Shown here piece by piece: positions 1 through 8,553 of a stretch of 64,000 bases of DNA. The position numbers and the translations under genes are program-made. The stretch comes from an uncultured Chlorobiaceae bacterium (GTDB lineage Bacteria; Bacteroidota; Chlorobiia; Chlorobiales; Chlorobiaceae), in the NCBI GenBank assembly GCA_903851385.1, contig CAINOC010000045.1, positions 62,001 through 126,000 on the forward strand, given 5' to 3'. The notes below the pieces were generated by a model. That model was not told the DNA's origin and made no database searches. It saw only the letters and a list, made by a program, of their open reading frames with translations. The first letter of the stretch is position 1, and each line of letters starts with the position of its first letter.

Positions 1-952
1 CGGAGATGAGTAGCGCCTCATGCGGCTGGAGTTCGACCAGCTCGGCAATGGCATTGCCCGCCTTCAGCCTTGAGCCTGCCTCCAGAAATCGGCCAAGCAG
101 AATGAAGGTTATGATCATCGATGCAGTGTCAAAAAAAATTTCACCACCATAGAAAATCATGACAATGCTGTAAAAATAAGCTGACAGGGAGCCAAGCGCT
201 ACAAGAACATCCATGTTGAGCGACATCCGTCTCAGAGAGTGAAGGGCGCCTGAGAGAAAGGGATAACCGGAGTAGAAGAGCACGGGGGTAGCCAGAGCCC
301 ATGAAATGAGTTGAAAAGCAAGGCGGTACCGATTCTCAATCCCCTCAAAAAATCCTGCGTAGAGGGCAACGGTGAAAAGCATCAGCTGCATTGAGAAAAA
401 TCCGGCTGTACCGAATCGAAGCAGCAGATCCTGTTTCTCCTGAGCAAAAAGATCAGCAGTTCCATTCCCATGGCAGGGGTGGGGCAGATAGCCGATAGAA
501 CGGATGGAATGCAGAATGGTGTCGAGGGTTACTTTTTCTTCACTCCATGTGATGGTTGCCTTGTGCGTGGCATAGTTGACCCGTATTGAAACCACACCTT
601 CGATCTTCATCAGAAACTTTTCGATGAGCCAGACGCATGAGGCACACCGAATGCCCGAGAGCATGAGCTCAATGCGATGCTCGTTGCCGGAGATGGTAAC
701 GGTGTCACTGAAGGCCGAGGCCTGCAGTTTTACCTCAGTTGCCGGAGGGCCGGCTTGCCAATTACAGCGCTGGTTGTAGAAAGCGTCAAGAGAGTTGCTG
801 TGGATAAGATCGTAGACGCCAAGACAGCCATGGCAGCAGAAGAACTTCATTTTGCTGTCGATGAGGGCAGTTATGGCCGCAGCCCGGCTTGTCTCCTGGA
901 GGCAATGGTCGCACAGCACCCTCTCGGGAGATTCGTGTCTGCTACCGGACAT
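1..952 (-). CDS. ccoI: CcoI/FixI-type copper-transporting P-type ATPase, N-terminal part (cut by window edge)
   Basis: Copper-exporting P1B-type ATPase needed to metallate cbb3 oxidase. I translated this by hand because the frame runs off the left edge. It starts MSGSRHESPERVLCDHC at 952. The N-terminus has CDHC (about residue 14) and CCHGC (about residue 39), a Cys-rich region typical of the FixI/CcoI branch. A heavy-metal-associated domain follows with GIRCASCVWL at about residue 100, then at least four hydrophobic segments from about residue 165. The CPC transport motif and DKTGT phosphorylation motif lie outside the window. Its start overlaps the stop of the preceding FixH-like gene by 11 bp, so it is the last visible gene of the cco operon. 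Identity as CcoI rather than a general CopA rests on the N-terminal Cys clusters and the operon. Confidence 0.9.
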   Translation of the reverse strand, partial: MSGSRHESPERVLCDHCLQETSRAAAITALIDSKMKFFCCHGCLGVYDLIHSNSLDAFYNQRCNWQAGPPATEVKLQASAFSDTVTISGNEHRIELMLSGIRCASCVWLIEKFLMKIEGVVSIRVNYATHKATITWSEEKVTLDTILHSIRSIGYLPHPCHGNGTADLFAQEKQDLLLRFGTAGFFSMQLMLFTVALYAGFFEGIENRYRLAFQLISWALATPVLFYSGYPFLSGALHSLRRMSLNMDVLVALGSLSAYFYSIVMIFYGGEIFFDTASMIITFILLGRFLEAGSRLKAGNAIAELVELQPHEALLIS

Positions 953-1370
953 TGAAGGTAAAGGCCGGATTTTGCAATTCATCGGAGAGAATCGTCACCT
1001 GCCAGAGTGTGCGTCCGCTCATGCACCGGACAATGATCCCCTTGCCCTCGAAGATGCAGCCGCTCTTTCTGACAAGCGTGACCTGATTCTTGCCCATCGG
1101 CATTTCCGGCATTGAAAGGTCGAGCAGCAGCGTTTGGGGCAGTTTGTCGCAAGGAGTTACTGTCATGCTGAAGGTGAGATTTTTCATGCTGCTCACGGGT
1201 TTTGGTTCTATGTTCAGCGTGACAGTTCGATTACCTGCCGTGATGGTGCATGGGCCTTGATTGATATTGCACTCCCTCTCTTTTGCGATGAGACTTTCAG
1301 TGAACATGCCGCCATGGGGCAGCAGCGTTGTCACGAGCGCCAAGGCGGCTAGCGTACGTTGAAAAACCAT
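942..1370 (-). CDS. FixH-like periplasmic protein of unknown function in the cco operon
   Basis: 142 residues with a hydrophobic N-terminus that looks like a signal peptide or anchor (about residues 5-22). The rest is a beta-rich domain with Cys at CNINQGPC and later single Cys. It sits between fixH and ccoI, overlapping fixH by 22 bp and ccoI by 11 bp, so translation is probably coupled. Its C-terminus ends FTFNVR, close to the WFFNVR end of the FixH protein upstream. It is therefore probably a second, diverged FixH/YtkA-like domain protein, though its N-terminal half differs. No function can be assigned beyond a likely role in cbb3 oxidase assembly or copper handling. Confidence 0.75.
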   Translation of the reverse strand: MVFQRTLAALALVTTLLPHGGMFTESLIAKERECNINQGPCTITAGNRTVTLNIEPKPVSSMKNLTFSMTVTPCDKLPQTLLLDLSMPEMPMGKNQVTLVRKSGCIFEGKGIIVRCMSGRTLWQVTILSDELQNPAFTFNVR

Positions 1371-1786
1371 TTTCTTGTGGCTGCAAGTTGTTGTTGCTGA
1401 AGATCAATCCTGACGAACCAGACCCCTTTGAAGGGAATTGTTGCGGTTGCCTGATAGATGCCGGGAGCCTCCTCCTGCATGCGCTGGGTGGAGTCATATC
1501 CGGTTGACGAGAGGTTGCCGACAAAGAGGGAAAGAGCGGCATGTTCAAGCGGCTTTCCGTGTGAGTCGACTCGGATCTGGATCTTGTTGCTCCCTTTATT
1601 CAGGGCACAGGGTTTGCTGATTGCTATATCGAGCTTTTTTTCGACAGCTTTGGCTTCAAAATAGTTGCTCCCGTTTTCATAATAGTTTTTGTCGACAAGA
1701 CCTTCGTTATCTCTGCAGGCTACATAGATTCCGCAACCCATGGCAAAGATGAAAAGGGGATAAATGAGGTAAAGCAAGGGCTTCAT
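1349..1786 (-). CDS. fixH: FixH family protein, cbb3 oxidase assembly factor
   Basis: 145 residues. One N-terminal membrane segment (about residues 4-24) is followed by a periplasmic beta-sandwich. The sequence NYYENGSNYFEAK just after the membrane segment resembles the conserved 'VDKNYYE' region of FixH/CcoH proteins, which help assemble or stabilise cbb3 oxidase with the copper ATPase CcoI. The start overlaps the end of ccoG by 4 bp (ATGA) and its end overlaps the next gene by 22 bp. Gene order ccoG-fixH-(unknown)-ccoI matches the usual ccoGHI block with one extra gene. Confidence 0.85.
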   Translation of the reverse strand: MKPLLYLIYPLFIFAMGCGIYVACRDNEGLVDKNYYENGSNYFEAKAVEKKLDIAISKPCALNKGSNKIQIRVDSHGKPLEHAALSLFVGNLSSTGYDSTQRMQEEAPGIYQATATIPFKGVWFVRIDLQQQQLAATRKWFFNVR

Positions 1787-2883
1787 AGAAAACCGGTTTC
1801 TCTGATTATGGATATGCCCCCACCTGAAATCTGAAGACCTACATGCTCCAGCTTTCCGATCGATTTGACCAGTATCCTGCCACGAATAGCGGCAAAGGGC
1901 GGCAAGAGGAGAGCGTGTTCACCGATAAGGGTGACAGGGTCAGGTGAGGAAAGTGCAAGCGACAGGGGTTTTCCACTGTTGTTATAGATGGTGTAGGAGT
2001 AGCGGTTCAGTCCTGCCGGAAGGGGTGCATTGTCTCGGATGACAAGAAAATCAACCGCCGGACGACTCCATATGAGCAGGAATAGCGTGAGGGCAGCTGT
2101 GGCAGTGGCACTGCCAAGCCAGTATGTTTTTCGGCGAACTATTCGACCCTTATAGTTCGGGAAGGGTGCCATGCCTCTTTTTTCGCTTAGGGCACGGCAG
2201 GCGTCGATACATTCGGCGCAACCGATGCAGGCGGAGTCCAATCCTTTTTTGATATCAATGCCGACAGGGCAAACCTGCACGCATGCATCGCATCTCAAGC
2301 AGGTGGCATCGCGTGAAACATCATATTCAATAACGAGCGTATCCTTGTCGAAGAGGGCGTTCTGCAGCATGGCGTAAGGACAGACCGATGTGCAGAAGCC
2401 TCTCCCCAAAAACGCCAGCTCAAGATAGAGCAGCAGCCAAAGCACCAGAAAAAAAGCGGTAATCGTTGGTGAAACAAAGAGGCTTCTCATGGTTTCTGCC
2501 GGAGGGACAAAATACCAGATCATGGTGATTGCTACCAAGGCCGAGAGAGGCAGCAGGAAGAGTCGCTGTATTGTTTTGAAATGCTTTTTGGTCACACCGG
2601 CAATGCTCTGGCTCAGGTCAAGCAGAACGGTCTGGGGGCAGAGCCAGCCGCACCAGATTCGTCCGAAAATGGCGGTAACGAAGGTGATCAGGAGAAGGAA
2701 GAAAAGCGTTGCTGCGAGAATAAGATAAAACTCCCGTATCCAGATAGCCGAACCAAAAAAATAGAGTTTGAGTGTAGGGATATCAAACCTGAAGGCACTT
2801 TGGCCTTTAACCGTTAAAAAGGGCAGGCCTGTCAGCATGATGGCCTGCAGGATTTCGACGGCTCTTCTCTTTTTTTTCCACAA
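1783..2883 (-). CDS. ccoG: CcoG/FixG, membrane ferredoxin-like protein for cbb3 oxidase assembly
   Basis: 366 residues. CcoG is thought to reduce Cu(II) for cbb3 biogenesis. It has about five membrane segments (about 12-27, 50-72, 108-125, 138-160, 253-270), the conserved WCGWLCPQT motif at 78-84, and CTSVCPYAM at 164-172. Two 4Fe-4S motifs follow: CLRCDACVQVCP (195-206) and CIGCAECIDAC (219-229). A periplasmic Ig-like C-terminal domain carries about the last 100 residues. It is somewhat shorter than proteobacterial FixG (about 470). It sits 27 bp after ccoP and overlaps fixH by 4 bp. Confidence 0.92.
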   Translation of the reverse strand: MWKKKRRAVEILQAIMLTGLPFLTVKGQSAFRFDIPTLKLYFFGSAIWIREFYLILAATLFFLLLITFVTAIFGRIWCGWLCPQTVLLDLSQSIAGVTKKHFKTIQRLFLLPLSALVAITMIWYFVPPAETMRSLFVSPTITAFFLVLWLLLYLELAFLGRGFCTSVCPYAMLQNALFDKDTLVIEYDVSRDATCLRCDACVQVCPVGIDIKKGLDSACIGCAECIDACRALSEKRGMAPFPNYKGRIVRRKTYWLGSATATAALTLFLLIWSRPAVDFLVIRDNAPLPAGLNRYSYTIYNNSGKPLSLALSSPDPVTLIGEHALLLPPFAAIRGRILVKSIGKLEHVGLQISGGGISIIRETGFL

Positions 2884-2910
2884 AATGGCGCTCTCTGAAG
2901 TTAACGTAAA

Positions 2911-3372
2911 TTATTTTTTTCTAAGGGTTTCCAAAAAAGCGACCATCTTGCTGCTTTTCTCTGATCCAATCTGGGGAAGAAATGAGGGCATCCCGTTGGG
3001 GCGTCCCTTGGCAATGGATTCATAAAGGTCTTTGCGGGCCGATCCATATTTAAGGTTTACGGTGGTCAGATCGGGGCCGATTCCTCCTTTTGCGTCAGCG
3101 TTGTGGCATGGGGCACAGGTGGTTGCAAAAATCTCTTTGCCCTCCCTGATGGCTTCCTTGTCGCCGGTATACTCCTTGACAGCATTCGGTTTTTCGGTCT
3201 TGGAGGCTACAGCCATCTCTTTTTCAAAATTATGGTAGAAAGACCACCCTGAAATGGCTGGTGTATAGGAGACGATATAGCCAACAAGAAAGATAATGCA
3301 TCCGAAAAAAAACAGCAGCCATCCTTTGGGGATTTTGTTATGGCCATCCTGGGGTTCTGGGGTCTCATGCAT
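2911..3372 (-). CDS. ccoP: CcoP-like subunit of cbb3 oxidase, single-heme form
   Basis: 153 residues: an N-terminal membrane segment (about 18-37), a short linker, and one cytochrome c domain with CAPCH at 86-90 and a probable Met axial ligand in GRPNGMPSF. Canonical CcoP is about 300 residues with two hemes; this one has a single CxxCH, so it is a short form. The domain would pass electrons from a soluble donor to CcoO/CcoN on the periplasmic side. The start is supported by AAGGAG about 9 nt upstream. It follows ccoQ directly in the same operon. Confidence 0.9.
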   Translation of the reverse strand: MHETPEPQDGHNKIPKGWLLFFFGCIIFLVGYIVSYTPAISGWSFYHNFEKEMAVASKTEKPNAVKEYTGDKEAIREGKEIFATTCAPCHNADAKGGIGPDLTTVNLKYGSARKDLYESIAKGRPNGMPSFLPQIGSEKSSKMVAFLETLRKK

Positions 3373-3416
3373 GGCAGCTCTCCTTTTGTTGATCTATTTG
3401 TGTACTCTGCGGGTTT

Positions 3417-3563
3417 TCAATTGTCGTCATCATCAAGCATTCTGTGCTTTGGTTTCTCGATCTCCTGCTTTCTTTTCGGGTTGTAGTAATAGAGAATTAT
3501 TCCCGCAAAAACAGCGGCGAGAAGGAGGGTGAAAATGAAATATGCTACTCCGGAAAAAGTCAT
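3417..3563 (-). CDS. ccoQ: CcoQ/FixQ small membrane subunit of cbb3 oxidase
   Basis: 48 residues: MTFSGVAYFIFTLLLAAVF begins the only membrane helix, followed by YYYNPKRKQEIEKPKH and an acidic tail (LDDDDN). A single helix followed by YxxxxK and a charged tail is the CcoQ/FixQ pattern. The start ATG overlaps the ccoO stop (ATGA, 3560-3563) and a GGAG lies just upstream inside ccoO. The position between ccoO and ccoP is the canonical N-O-Q-P order. The known role of the family is stabilising the oxidase complex. Confidence 0.88.
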   Translation of the reverse strand: MTFSGVAYFIFTLLLAAVFAGIILYYYNPKRKQEIEKPKHRMLDDDDN

Positions 3564-4231
3564 TTTGTCGCCTCCAGTTTTTTGACATCTCTGCCCAGCT
3601 TCTGCAGGTAGGCAATGATGGCGTCCATCTCCGTGAGTTCCTTGCGCAGCTCCTGAGGTGTTACCTGGTCACGGCTCTCTTTTGAAGGATAGGCGATATT
3701 GGTCACTGTTTCTTTGTATTGGCTGATCTGCTGCCGGACATCGTTCTTCGAATAGCCATAGCCAAGAATGGATGTCTTTTTGTATGAGTATGTGGTATCG
3801 AGTCGGTTTTTCGCAAGCCAGCCGTAAGGGGGCATGTTGGATTTTTCAAACATCCCTTGCGGGCTCTGCATGTGCTTGTAGTGCCATGAATCGGGATACT
3901 TTCCCCCAATCCTGTTCAGATCGGGTCCTGTGCGGCGGGAGCCCCAGAGGAAGGGCCTGTCATAGGCAAACTCCTCGGCTTTGGAGTACTCTCCATAACG
4001 AAGCACCTCTGTTCTCAGCGGTCGTACGGTCTGGGTGTGGCAGTTGTTGCATCCCTCGCGCATATAAATGTCGCGTCCTTCCTGTTCAACCGCGGTATAG
4101 GGTTTTACAAAGGTGCTGACCGGTTGTGTCGAGGGCATGAAAAGAGGAACAAAGACTGTTACGATGGTGCCTATAAGGATAACAACGGCTGAAAGGACAG
4201 CAAAAACAACCGGTTTGGAAGTGATCCCCAT
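3560..4231 (-). CDS. ccoO: CcoO, monoheme cytochrome c subunit of cbb3 oxidase
   Basis: 223 residues. An N-terminal membrane anchor (about 8-32) is followed by a periplasmic cytochrome c domain with CNNCH at 61-65 and a later SNMPPYGWL segment that supplies the Met ligand, as in the CcoO/FixO family. It passes electrons from CcoP to the CcoN active site. The start is supported by AGGAG 8 nt upstream. It lies 30 bp behind ccoN and overlaps ccoQ by 4 bp. Confidence 0.95.
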   Translation of the reverse strand: MGITSKPVVFAVLSAVVILIGTIVTVFVPLFMPSTQPVSTFVKPYTAVEQEGRDIYMREGCNNCHTQTVRPLRTEVLRYGEYSKAEEFAYDRPFLWGSRRTGPDLNRIGGKYPDSWHYKHMQSPQGMFEKSNMPPYGWLAKNRLDTTYSYKKTSILGYGYSKNDVRQQISQYKETVTNIAYPSKESRDQVTPQELRKELTEMDAIIAYLQKLGRDVKKLEATK

Positions 4232-4261
4232 GATTGTAGCTCCTGTTTGTTGAATTGTTGT

Positions 4262-5662
4262 TTATGCCTCATTCGGTTGAGGTTTCTGGCGGACTGTCAT
4301 AATCAGATTCCATGCAAAAACCAGTATGCCGATAAAATAGACCACCCCGGCGGCAAACCGCAGCCGGTAATAAGGGTACAGAGAGGTAAGGGTATCAAGA
4401 AAATTGTACATCAGCGATCCATCCGGGTTGGTAGCCTTCCACATGGCTCCCTGCTGGATTCCTGCTACCCACATCGTGATCGTCCAGGTGAGCTGCCCTA
4501 CCAGGATAAGCCAGAAATGCGTGTTTGCAAGTTTGATACTGTAGAGCTCAGTCTCGGTAATGCGCGGAATCATATAGTAGAACGATGCCGAAATAATCAT
4601 GGTCACCCATCCCATCGTGCCCATGTGCACATGTCCGATGACCCAGTCGGTGTAGTGAAAGAAGGCATTCAGGGTTCTCAGTCCCTGCAATGGCCCCTGG
4701 AGGGTCTGAAGACCGTAAAAGGTAATGCCCAGAATAAAGAATTTGGCAAGATAATTGGTGCGCATCTGGTCCCAGTTTCCCCGCAGGGTGTAATAGCCAT
4801 TGACCACCGAACCCCATGAGGGAGCGATCAGAAAAATACTGAAGGCTATGGCAACGGTCTGAATCCATTCCGGCAGGGGTGTGAGCATAAGGTGATGGGC
4901 GCCTGTCCAGAGATAGGCAAAGATCAATGCCCAGAACGAGACGATGGAGAGCCGATGGCTGTATATGGGAAGCCCTGTGGATTTTGGAAGGAAATAGTAG
5001 AACATAGCCAGTATCGGCACTGTAAAGATGAACCCCACGATATTGTGGCCGTACCACCACTCCACATTGGCATCGTTTACTCCTGCGTATATGGTGTATG
5101 ACTTGAAGAGGGTTACGGGAATTTCAAGGTTGTTGACAATGTAGAGGATGGCAATGGTGACGGTCATGGCGATAATGTACCACAGGGAGACATACATCTG
5201 ATTTTCACGGCGTTTGATCAGTGTACCAAAGACATTGACGGCAAACATGACCCAGAGAACGACGACGCCTATATCCAGAGGCCATTCAAGTTCGGCATAC
5301 TCTTTTGTTGTATTCATTCCGGCAAAGAGACTCAATGCCCCTAAGGCTATCACTGTATTGAAGAGATAGAGATGAGCTTGAGCGAGGCGGGGAAAAGGGA
5401 GTGGCACCCTGGTCAGTCGCTGGAGAATATAATAGGATGTTGCAAAAATACCTGCGAGCCCGAAACCGAGTCCTAGACCGTTAGTATGAACTACTCGAAG
5501 ACGTCCAAAACTGAGCCATGAGGTAAGATTCAGTGCTGGATTGAACATTTCAAAGGCAATCCAGAGGCCGACAATGAGACCAATTATCAGCCAGAAAAGT
5601 GCAGAAAAAGCAAAACCGCGAACAATTGTAAAATTGTATTTTTCGGGACTTGTTCCGCTCAT
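4262..5662 (-). CDS. ccoN: CcoN, catalytic subunit I of cbb3-type cytochrome c oxidase
   Basis: 466 residues with about 12 membrane helices, the usual size. Heme-copper ligands are visible: His59 (VVHTNG) for low-spin heme b, His206 (WYGHN) and His256/257 (GAHHL) for CuB, and His344/His346 (VIGHVHMG) for the hemes. These ligands and the cco gene order define a C-family (cbb3) oxidase that reduces O2 to water at high affinity. GGAGG lies 6 nt before the ATG. It is the first gene of the operon; about 100 bp of AT-rich DNA upstream (to the terminator at 5768) must hold the promoter. I saw no clear FNR box there. Confidence 0.97.
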   Translation of the reverse strand: MSGTSPEKYNFTIVRGFAFSALFWLIIGLIVGLWIAFEMFNPALNLTSWLSFGRLRVVHTNGLGLGFGLAGIFATSYYILQRLTRVPLPFPRLAQAHLYLFNTVIALGALSLFAGMNTTKEYAELEWPLDIGVVVLWVMFAVNVFGTLIKRRENQMYVSLWYIIAMTVTIAILYIVNNLEIPVTLFKSYTIYAGVNDANVEWWYGHNIVGFIFTVPILAMFYYFLPKSTGLPIYSHRLSIVSFWALIFAYLWTGAHHLMLTPLPEWIQTVAIAFSIFLIAPSWGSVVNGYYTLRGNWDQMRTNYLAKFFILGITFYGLQTLQGPLQGLRTLNAFFHYTDWVIGHVHMGTMGWVTMIISASFYYMIPRITETELYSIKLANTHFWLILVGQLTWTITMWVAGIQQGAMWKATNPDGSLMYNFLDTLTSLYPYYRLRFAAGVVYFIGILVFAWNLIMTVRQKPQPNEA

Positions 5663-5767
5663 GCCATCCTCCAGATTTTTTTAGGACTAAAAAAATGGAA
5701 TGCGTTTTTCCTGTAGCCATATATAAAGAACATGTATAATATACAACTTAATCCTGACAGGAATAAA

Positions 5768-5794
5768 AAAACCGGGCACAGAACACCCGGTTTT
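5768..5794 (-). terminator. Intrinsic terminator behind mtnA
   Basis: A 9-bp perfect stem (AAAACCGGG / CCCGGTTTT) with a 9-nt loop. On the minus strand it is followed by a run of Ts, 50 bp after the mtnA stop. It separates the mtnA unit from the cco promoter region. Confidence 0.85.
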
Positions 5795-5843
5795 AAGAAT
5801 TTGCATTGATCAGAAAAGTTTCTTTTTCTCTCAATTAGAGCAT

Positions 5844-6902
5844 TTACACAATCAGTTTCAGTTCACTATCATAGTTTCCTACAACCGCCTTTTTATCAGT
5901 TATGATACCTCTGAGGTATTTTCCCGGAGTGACATCAAAGGCATAGTTGAGTACCGGAGTGGTCGGAGTAGCTACCTGGGTTCCGAAAATCGTTCTCAGT
6001 TCGTCAGCGTTACGCTCTTCAATCGGAATCTGTGTTCCATCCGTGAGGGTGATATCTATTGTGGATACCGGAGCGGCAATGTAGAACGGAAGATTGTGAT
6101 GCCAGGCGCTGATAGCATGAGCACAGGTACCGATTTTGTTTGCTGTGTCTCCGTTTGCTGCAATTCTGTCAGCACCCACGATGCCGAAATCAATCATTCC
6201 TCTCTGCATCAGAAATGCTGATGATGAATCGGATATTGAGATAAACGGAATTTTTTCCTGCTCAAGTTCCCATGCTGTAAGACGAAGTCCCTGCAAGAGC
6301 GGGCGGCTCTCCGCAGTAATGACTCTTTCAATCAATCCTTCCTGCCACGCAAGCTTGATAACGCCGAGTGCAGTGCCTGAACCTCCGGTTGCAAGGGTGC
6401 CGGTGTTGCAGTGGGTCAGTACGTTGAGTTTACGTGTTTTAAGAATTTCAGCAAGGTCACTCTTGATCAGTTCAACACCGTGCCGAGACATGGCATCGCA
6501 ATTTGCGATTTCATCATCATGGATTTTACGGGCAGCTTCCATCATTTTTGCAAAAAGAGCTTCGATAGTATCGTTCTGAAAATGGTCGTCATAGACCTTT
6601 TTCAGGCGGGCAGTTGCAAAAAACAGATTGACCGCTGTGGGGCGCGAGGCTTCGACGTCAGCGATGAGCGTTCCAAAAAAATCAGGGAACTCCTCTTTGC
6701 TTCCCTTGAAGCTGTTGATGCCGAGTATGACCGTATATGCGGCAGCAACTCCGATAAGTGGCGCGCCACGAACAGCAAGAGTTTTAATAGCCTCTATGGC
6801 CTCCTGATGGCTTCTGGTTGAGACATATTCCTCTCTCAGAGGCAGATAACGCTGGTCAAGATAGCGAAGGGTCTTGTCATTGAATGAAATGGCGTCTATC
6901 AT
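5844..6902 (-). CDS. mtnA: S-methyl-5-thioribose-1-phosphate isomerase
   Basis: 352 residues, typical for MtnA, which converts methylthioribose-1-phosphate to methylthioribulose-1-phosphate in methionine salvage. The family features are present: TRSHQEAIEAIKTLAVRGAP near the N-terminus, CNTGTLATGGSGTALGVIK with the active-site Cys, ESRPLLQGLRLTAWEL, and GADRIAANGDTANKIGT with the catalytic Asp. It is 15 bp behind the nucleoside phosphorylase gene. The two would make a MTA-to-methylthioribulose phosphate module if the phosphorylase accepts methylthioadenosine. No further mtn genes are in the window. Confidence 0.93.
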   Translation of the reverse strand: MIDAISFNDKTLRYLDQRYLPLREEYVSTRSHQEAIEAIKTLAVRGAPLIGVAAAYTVILGINSFKGSKEEFPDFFGTLIADVEASRPTAVNLFFATARLKKVYDDHFQNDTIEALFAKMMEAARKIHDDEIANCDAMSRHGVELIKSDLAEILKTRKLNVLTHCNTGTLATGGSGTALGVIKLAWQEGLIERVITAESRPLLQGLRLTAWELEQEKIPFISISDSSSAFLMQRGMIDFGIVGADRIAANGDTANKIGTCAHAISAWHHNLPFYIAAPVSTIDITLTDGTQIPIEERNADELRTIFGTQVATPTTPVLNYAFDVTPGKYLRGIITDKKAVVGNYDSELKLIV

Positions 6903-6917
6903 ACTTTTTTATGGAGG

Positions 6918-7739
6918 TTAAAGGTTAGCAACAACTGCTTTGAATATTGTGGTCATTTTTGGTTCTGCATGATTTGATACTTCAATGATCTCTTCAATAC
7001 TGACAGCTTTGAGGTTGTCAGGGAAGCATTCATCGGTAATGATGGACATGCCGAAAACTTCTGTTCCCTGATGCACTGCAGCAATAACTTCAGGAACCGT
7101 AGACATGCCTACAACATCTGCTCCAAGGGTTCTAAGCATGCGGTATTCTGCCCTTGTTTCAAGACATGGTCCTGAAAGAGCAATATAGACACCTCGCTGA
7201 AGCTTTATTTTGTGATCAAGAGCCGCCTTTTCAGCAATCTCAAGGATACGGGGCGAGTAAGGGGCGCAAAGGTCAGGGAAGCGCGATCCGATTTGAGGGT
7301 CGTTCGGTCCGATCAGGGGATTTCCTCCAAGCAGGTTGATATGGTCGTCGATCAGCATGATATCGCCTTTTCTGTACGAGGGGTTAAGCCCGCCACACGC
7401 ATTGGTGATGCCGAGGGTTTTAACGCCAAGATACTTCATGACCCTTATCGGAAAAACAATCTGATGCATCGAGTAGCCCTCATAAAAATGAAAGCGACCT
7501 TGCATTGCAACAACTTTTTTTCCTGCAAGTGTTCCAAAAATCAGCTTGCCGTGGTGGGTTTCCACTGTAGAGACAGGGAAGTTCGGGATATCGCCGTAGT
7601 CGAGTGATAACTCGATCTCAATCTCTTTCGCCAGCCCCCCAAGGCCTGTTCCTAAAACAATTCCTATCGGGTATTCACCCGCTGTTTTTTTTTTGATAAA
7701 GGCGACTGCTTCCTGGATTTTTGCCTGTTGTGAGATCAT
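6918..7739 (-). CDS. Purine nucleoside phosphorylase (trimeric family, possibly acting on methylthioadenosine)
   Basis: 273 residues, the size of trimeric PNP/MTAP enzymes that cleave purine nucleosides with phosphate. Seen: GIVLGTGLGGLA (phosphate loop), HHGKLIFG, MQGRFHFYEGY, TNACGGLN, SGPCLETRAEYR and VGMSTVPEVIAA. At the base-recognition site the sequence is IITDECFPDNL, with Asp where human-type PNP has Asn. An Asp here is the feature linked to 6-aminopurines in MTA phosphorylases. Together with mtnA directly downstream this suggests a methionine-salvage role, but that is inference; the enzyme may be a general PNP. Confidence 0.85.
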   Translation of the reverse strand: MISQQAKIQEAVAFIKKKTAGEYPIGIVLGTGLGGLAKEIEIELSLDYGDIPNFPVSTVETHHGKLIFGTLAGKKVVAMQGRFHFYEGYSMHQIVFPIRVMKYLGVKTLGITNACGGLNPSYRKGDIMLIDDHINLLGGNPLIGPNDPQIGSRFPDLCAPYSPRILEIAEKAALDHKIKLQRGVYIALSGPCLETRAEYRMLRTLGADVVGMSTVPEVIAAVHQGTEVFGMSIITDECFPDNLKAVSIEEIIEVSNHAEPKMTTIFKAVVANL

Positions 7740-7853
7740 GATACGGTGTTTTTATAGGTTAATGACAAGCGTTAAAGGTTATTATGTAAATGATATTGTC
7801 CGCATTCAGAGCTATATGCAGGTATGGATGCGTCACAGTCGAGGCCGTATCAT

Positions 7854-8543
7854 TCATCGCCAGCCGAAAATTGCTGATCCAACACGGATCATGGTTGCAC
7901 CTTCATGAATAGCCTCTTCAAAATCACCACTCATGCCCATGGAAAGTTCAGTAAGCTTCAGTGGATCAGGAGATATCTTTTTTAAATCTTCCAGCAGCAG
8001 GCGAAGATTACGGAACTCCTGACGTGCTCTTGCGGTCTCTGGAGAGGCTATGGTCATGAGACCACGAAGAATGATGTTCGGCATGCGAAAAAGGCGTTCT
8101 GCTGATGCCAGAACCTCATCATGCTGCATGCCGTACTTTGAAGTCTCTCCGGAAGTGTTGACTTCAAGAAGATAATCAACCTGCAGATTGTGCTGAACTG
8201 ACCGTTTTGAAAGCTCTTCAGCCGTTGACAGCCTGTCGATACCGTGAACAAGGCTGACTTTATCGATAATAAAGCGCACCTTGTTTGATTGCAGATGGCC
8301 AATAAAATGCCATTCGACAGGAATTTTTTCGAGTATGGGATCCTGATATTTGTCAAGAAACTCCTGAACATAGCTCTCTCCAAATGCGATCTGCCCTGCC
8401 AGAAAAGCCTCTTTAATCATCGATGCCGGCTTGGTTTTGGAAACAGCAATCAGGCGAACCGATTCAGGCTCTCTGCCTGCCGAGAGGCAGGCAGATGTTA
8501 TCTGATCGTGAATATCCTGAATGTTGACAGCAATGCTTGCCAT
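7854..8543 (-). CDS. YggS/PLPBP family pyridoxal-phosphate homeostasis protein
   Basis: 229 residues, matching the YggS/PROSC family. These are single-domain alanine racemase-like TIM barrels that bind PLP and buffer its level without a known catalytic activity. The PLP lysine motif is in LIAVSKTKPASMI (about residues 31-43). Other family features are FGESYVQEF, WHFIGHLQSNK and GLMTIASPE, ending in ELSMGMSGDFEEAIHEGATMIRVG. The PLP-dependent sulfur enzymes elsewhere in the window would benefit from such a protein, but no direct link is seen. It lies 10 bp behind the cyclophilin gene. Confidence 0.92.
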   Translation of the reverse strand: MASIAVNIQDIHDQITSACLSAGREPESVRLIAVSKTKPASMIKEAFLAGQIAFGESYVQEFLDKYQDPILEKIPVEWHFIGHLQSNKVRFIIDKVSLVHGIDRLSTAEELSKRSVQHNLQVDYLLEVNTSGETSKYGMQHDEVLASAERLFRMPNIILRGLMTIASPETARARQEFRNLRLLLEDLKKISPDPLKLTELSMGMSGDFEEAIHEGATMIRVGSAIFGWR

Positions 8544-8553
8544 GGTTTGGCCT

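Noticed and set aside
4247-4819. A 190-residue plus-strand frame opposite ccoN
   Set aside because: It is antisense to a certain gene with low-complexity, basic translation; a shadow of ccoN codon use.
4548-5060. A 170-residue frame overlapping ccoN on the same strand
   Set aside because: It lies wholly inside ccoN in another frame, and ccoN has all catalytic residues in its own frame.
5663-5767. FNR/Anr box upstream of ccoN
   Set aside because: No TTGAT-N4-ATCAA-like sequence was seen; a promoter must be there but I cannot place it.
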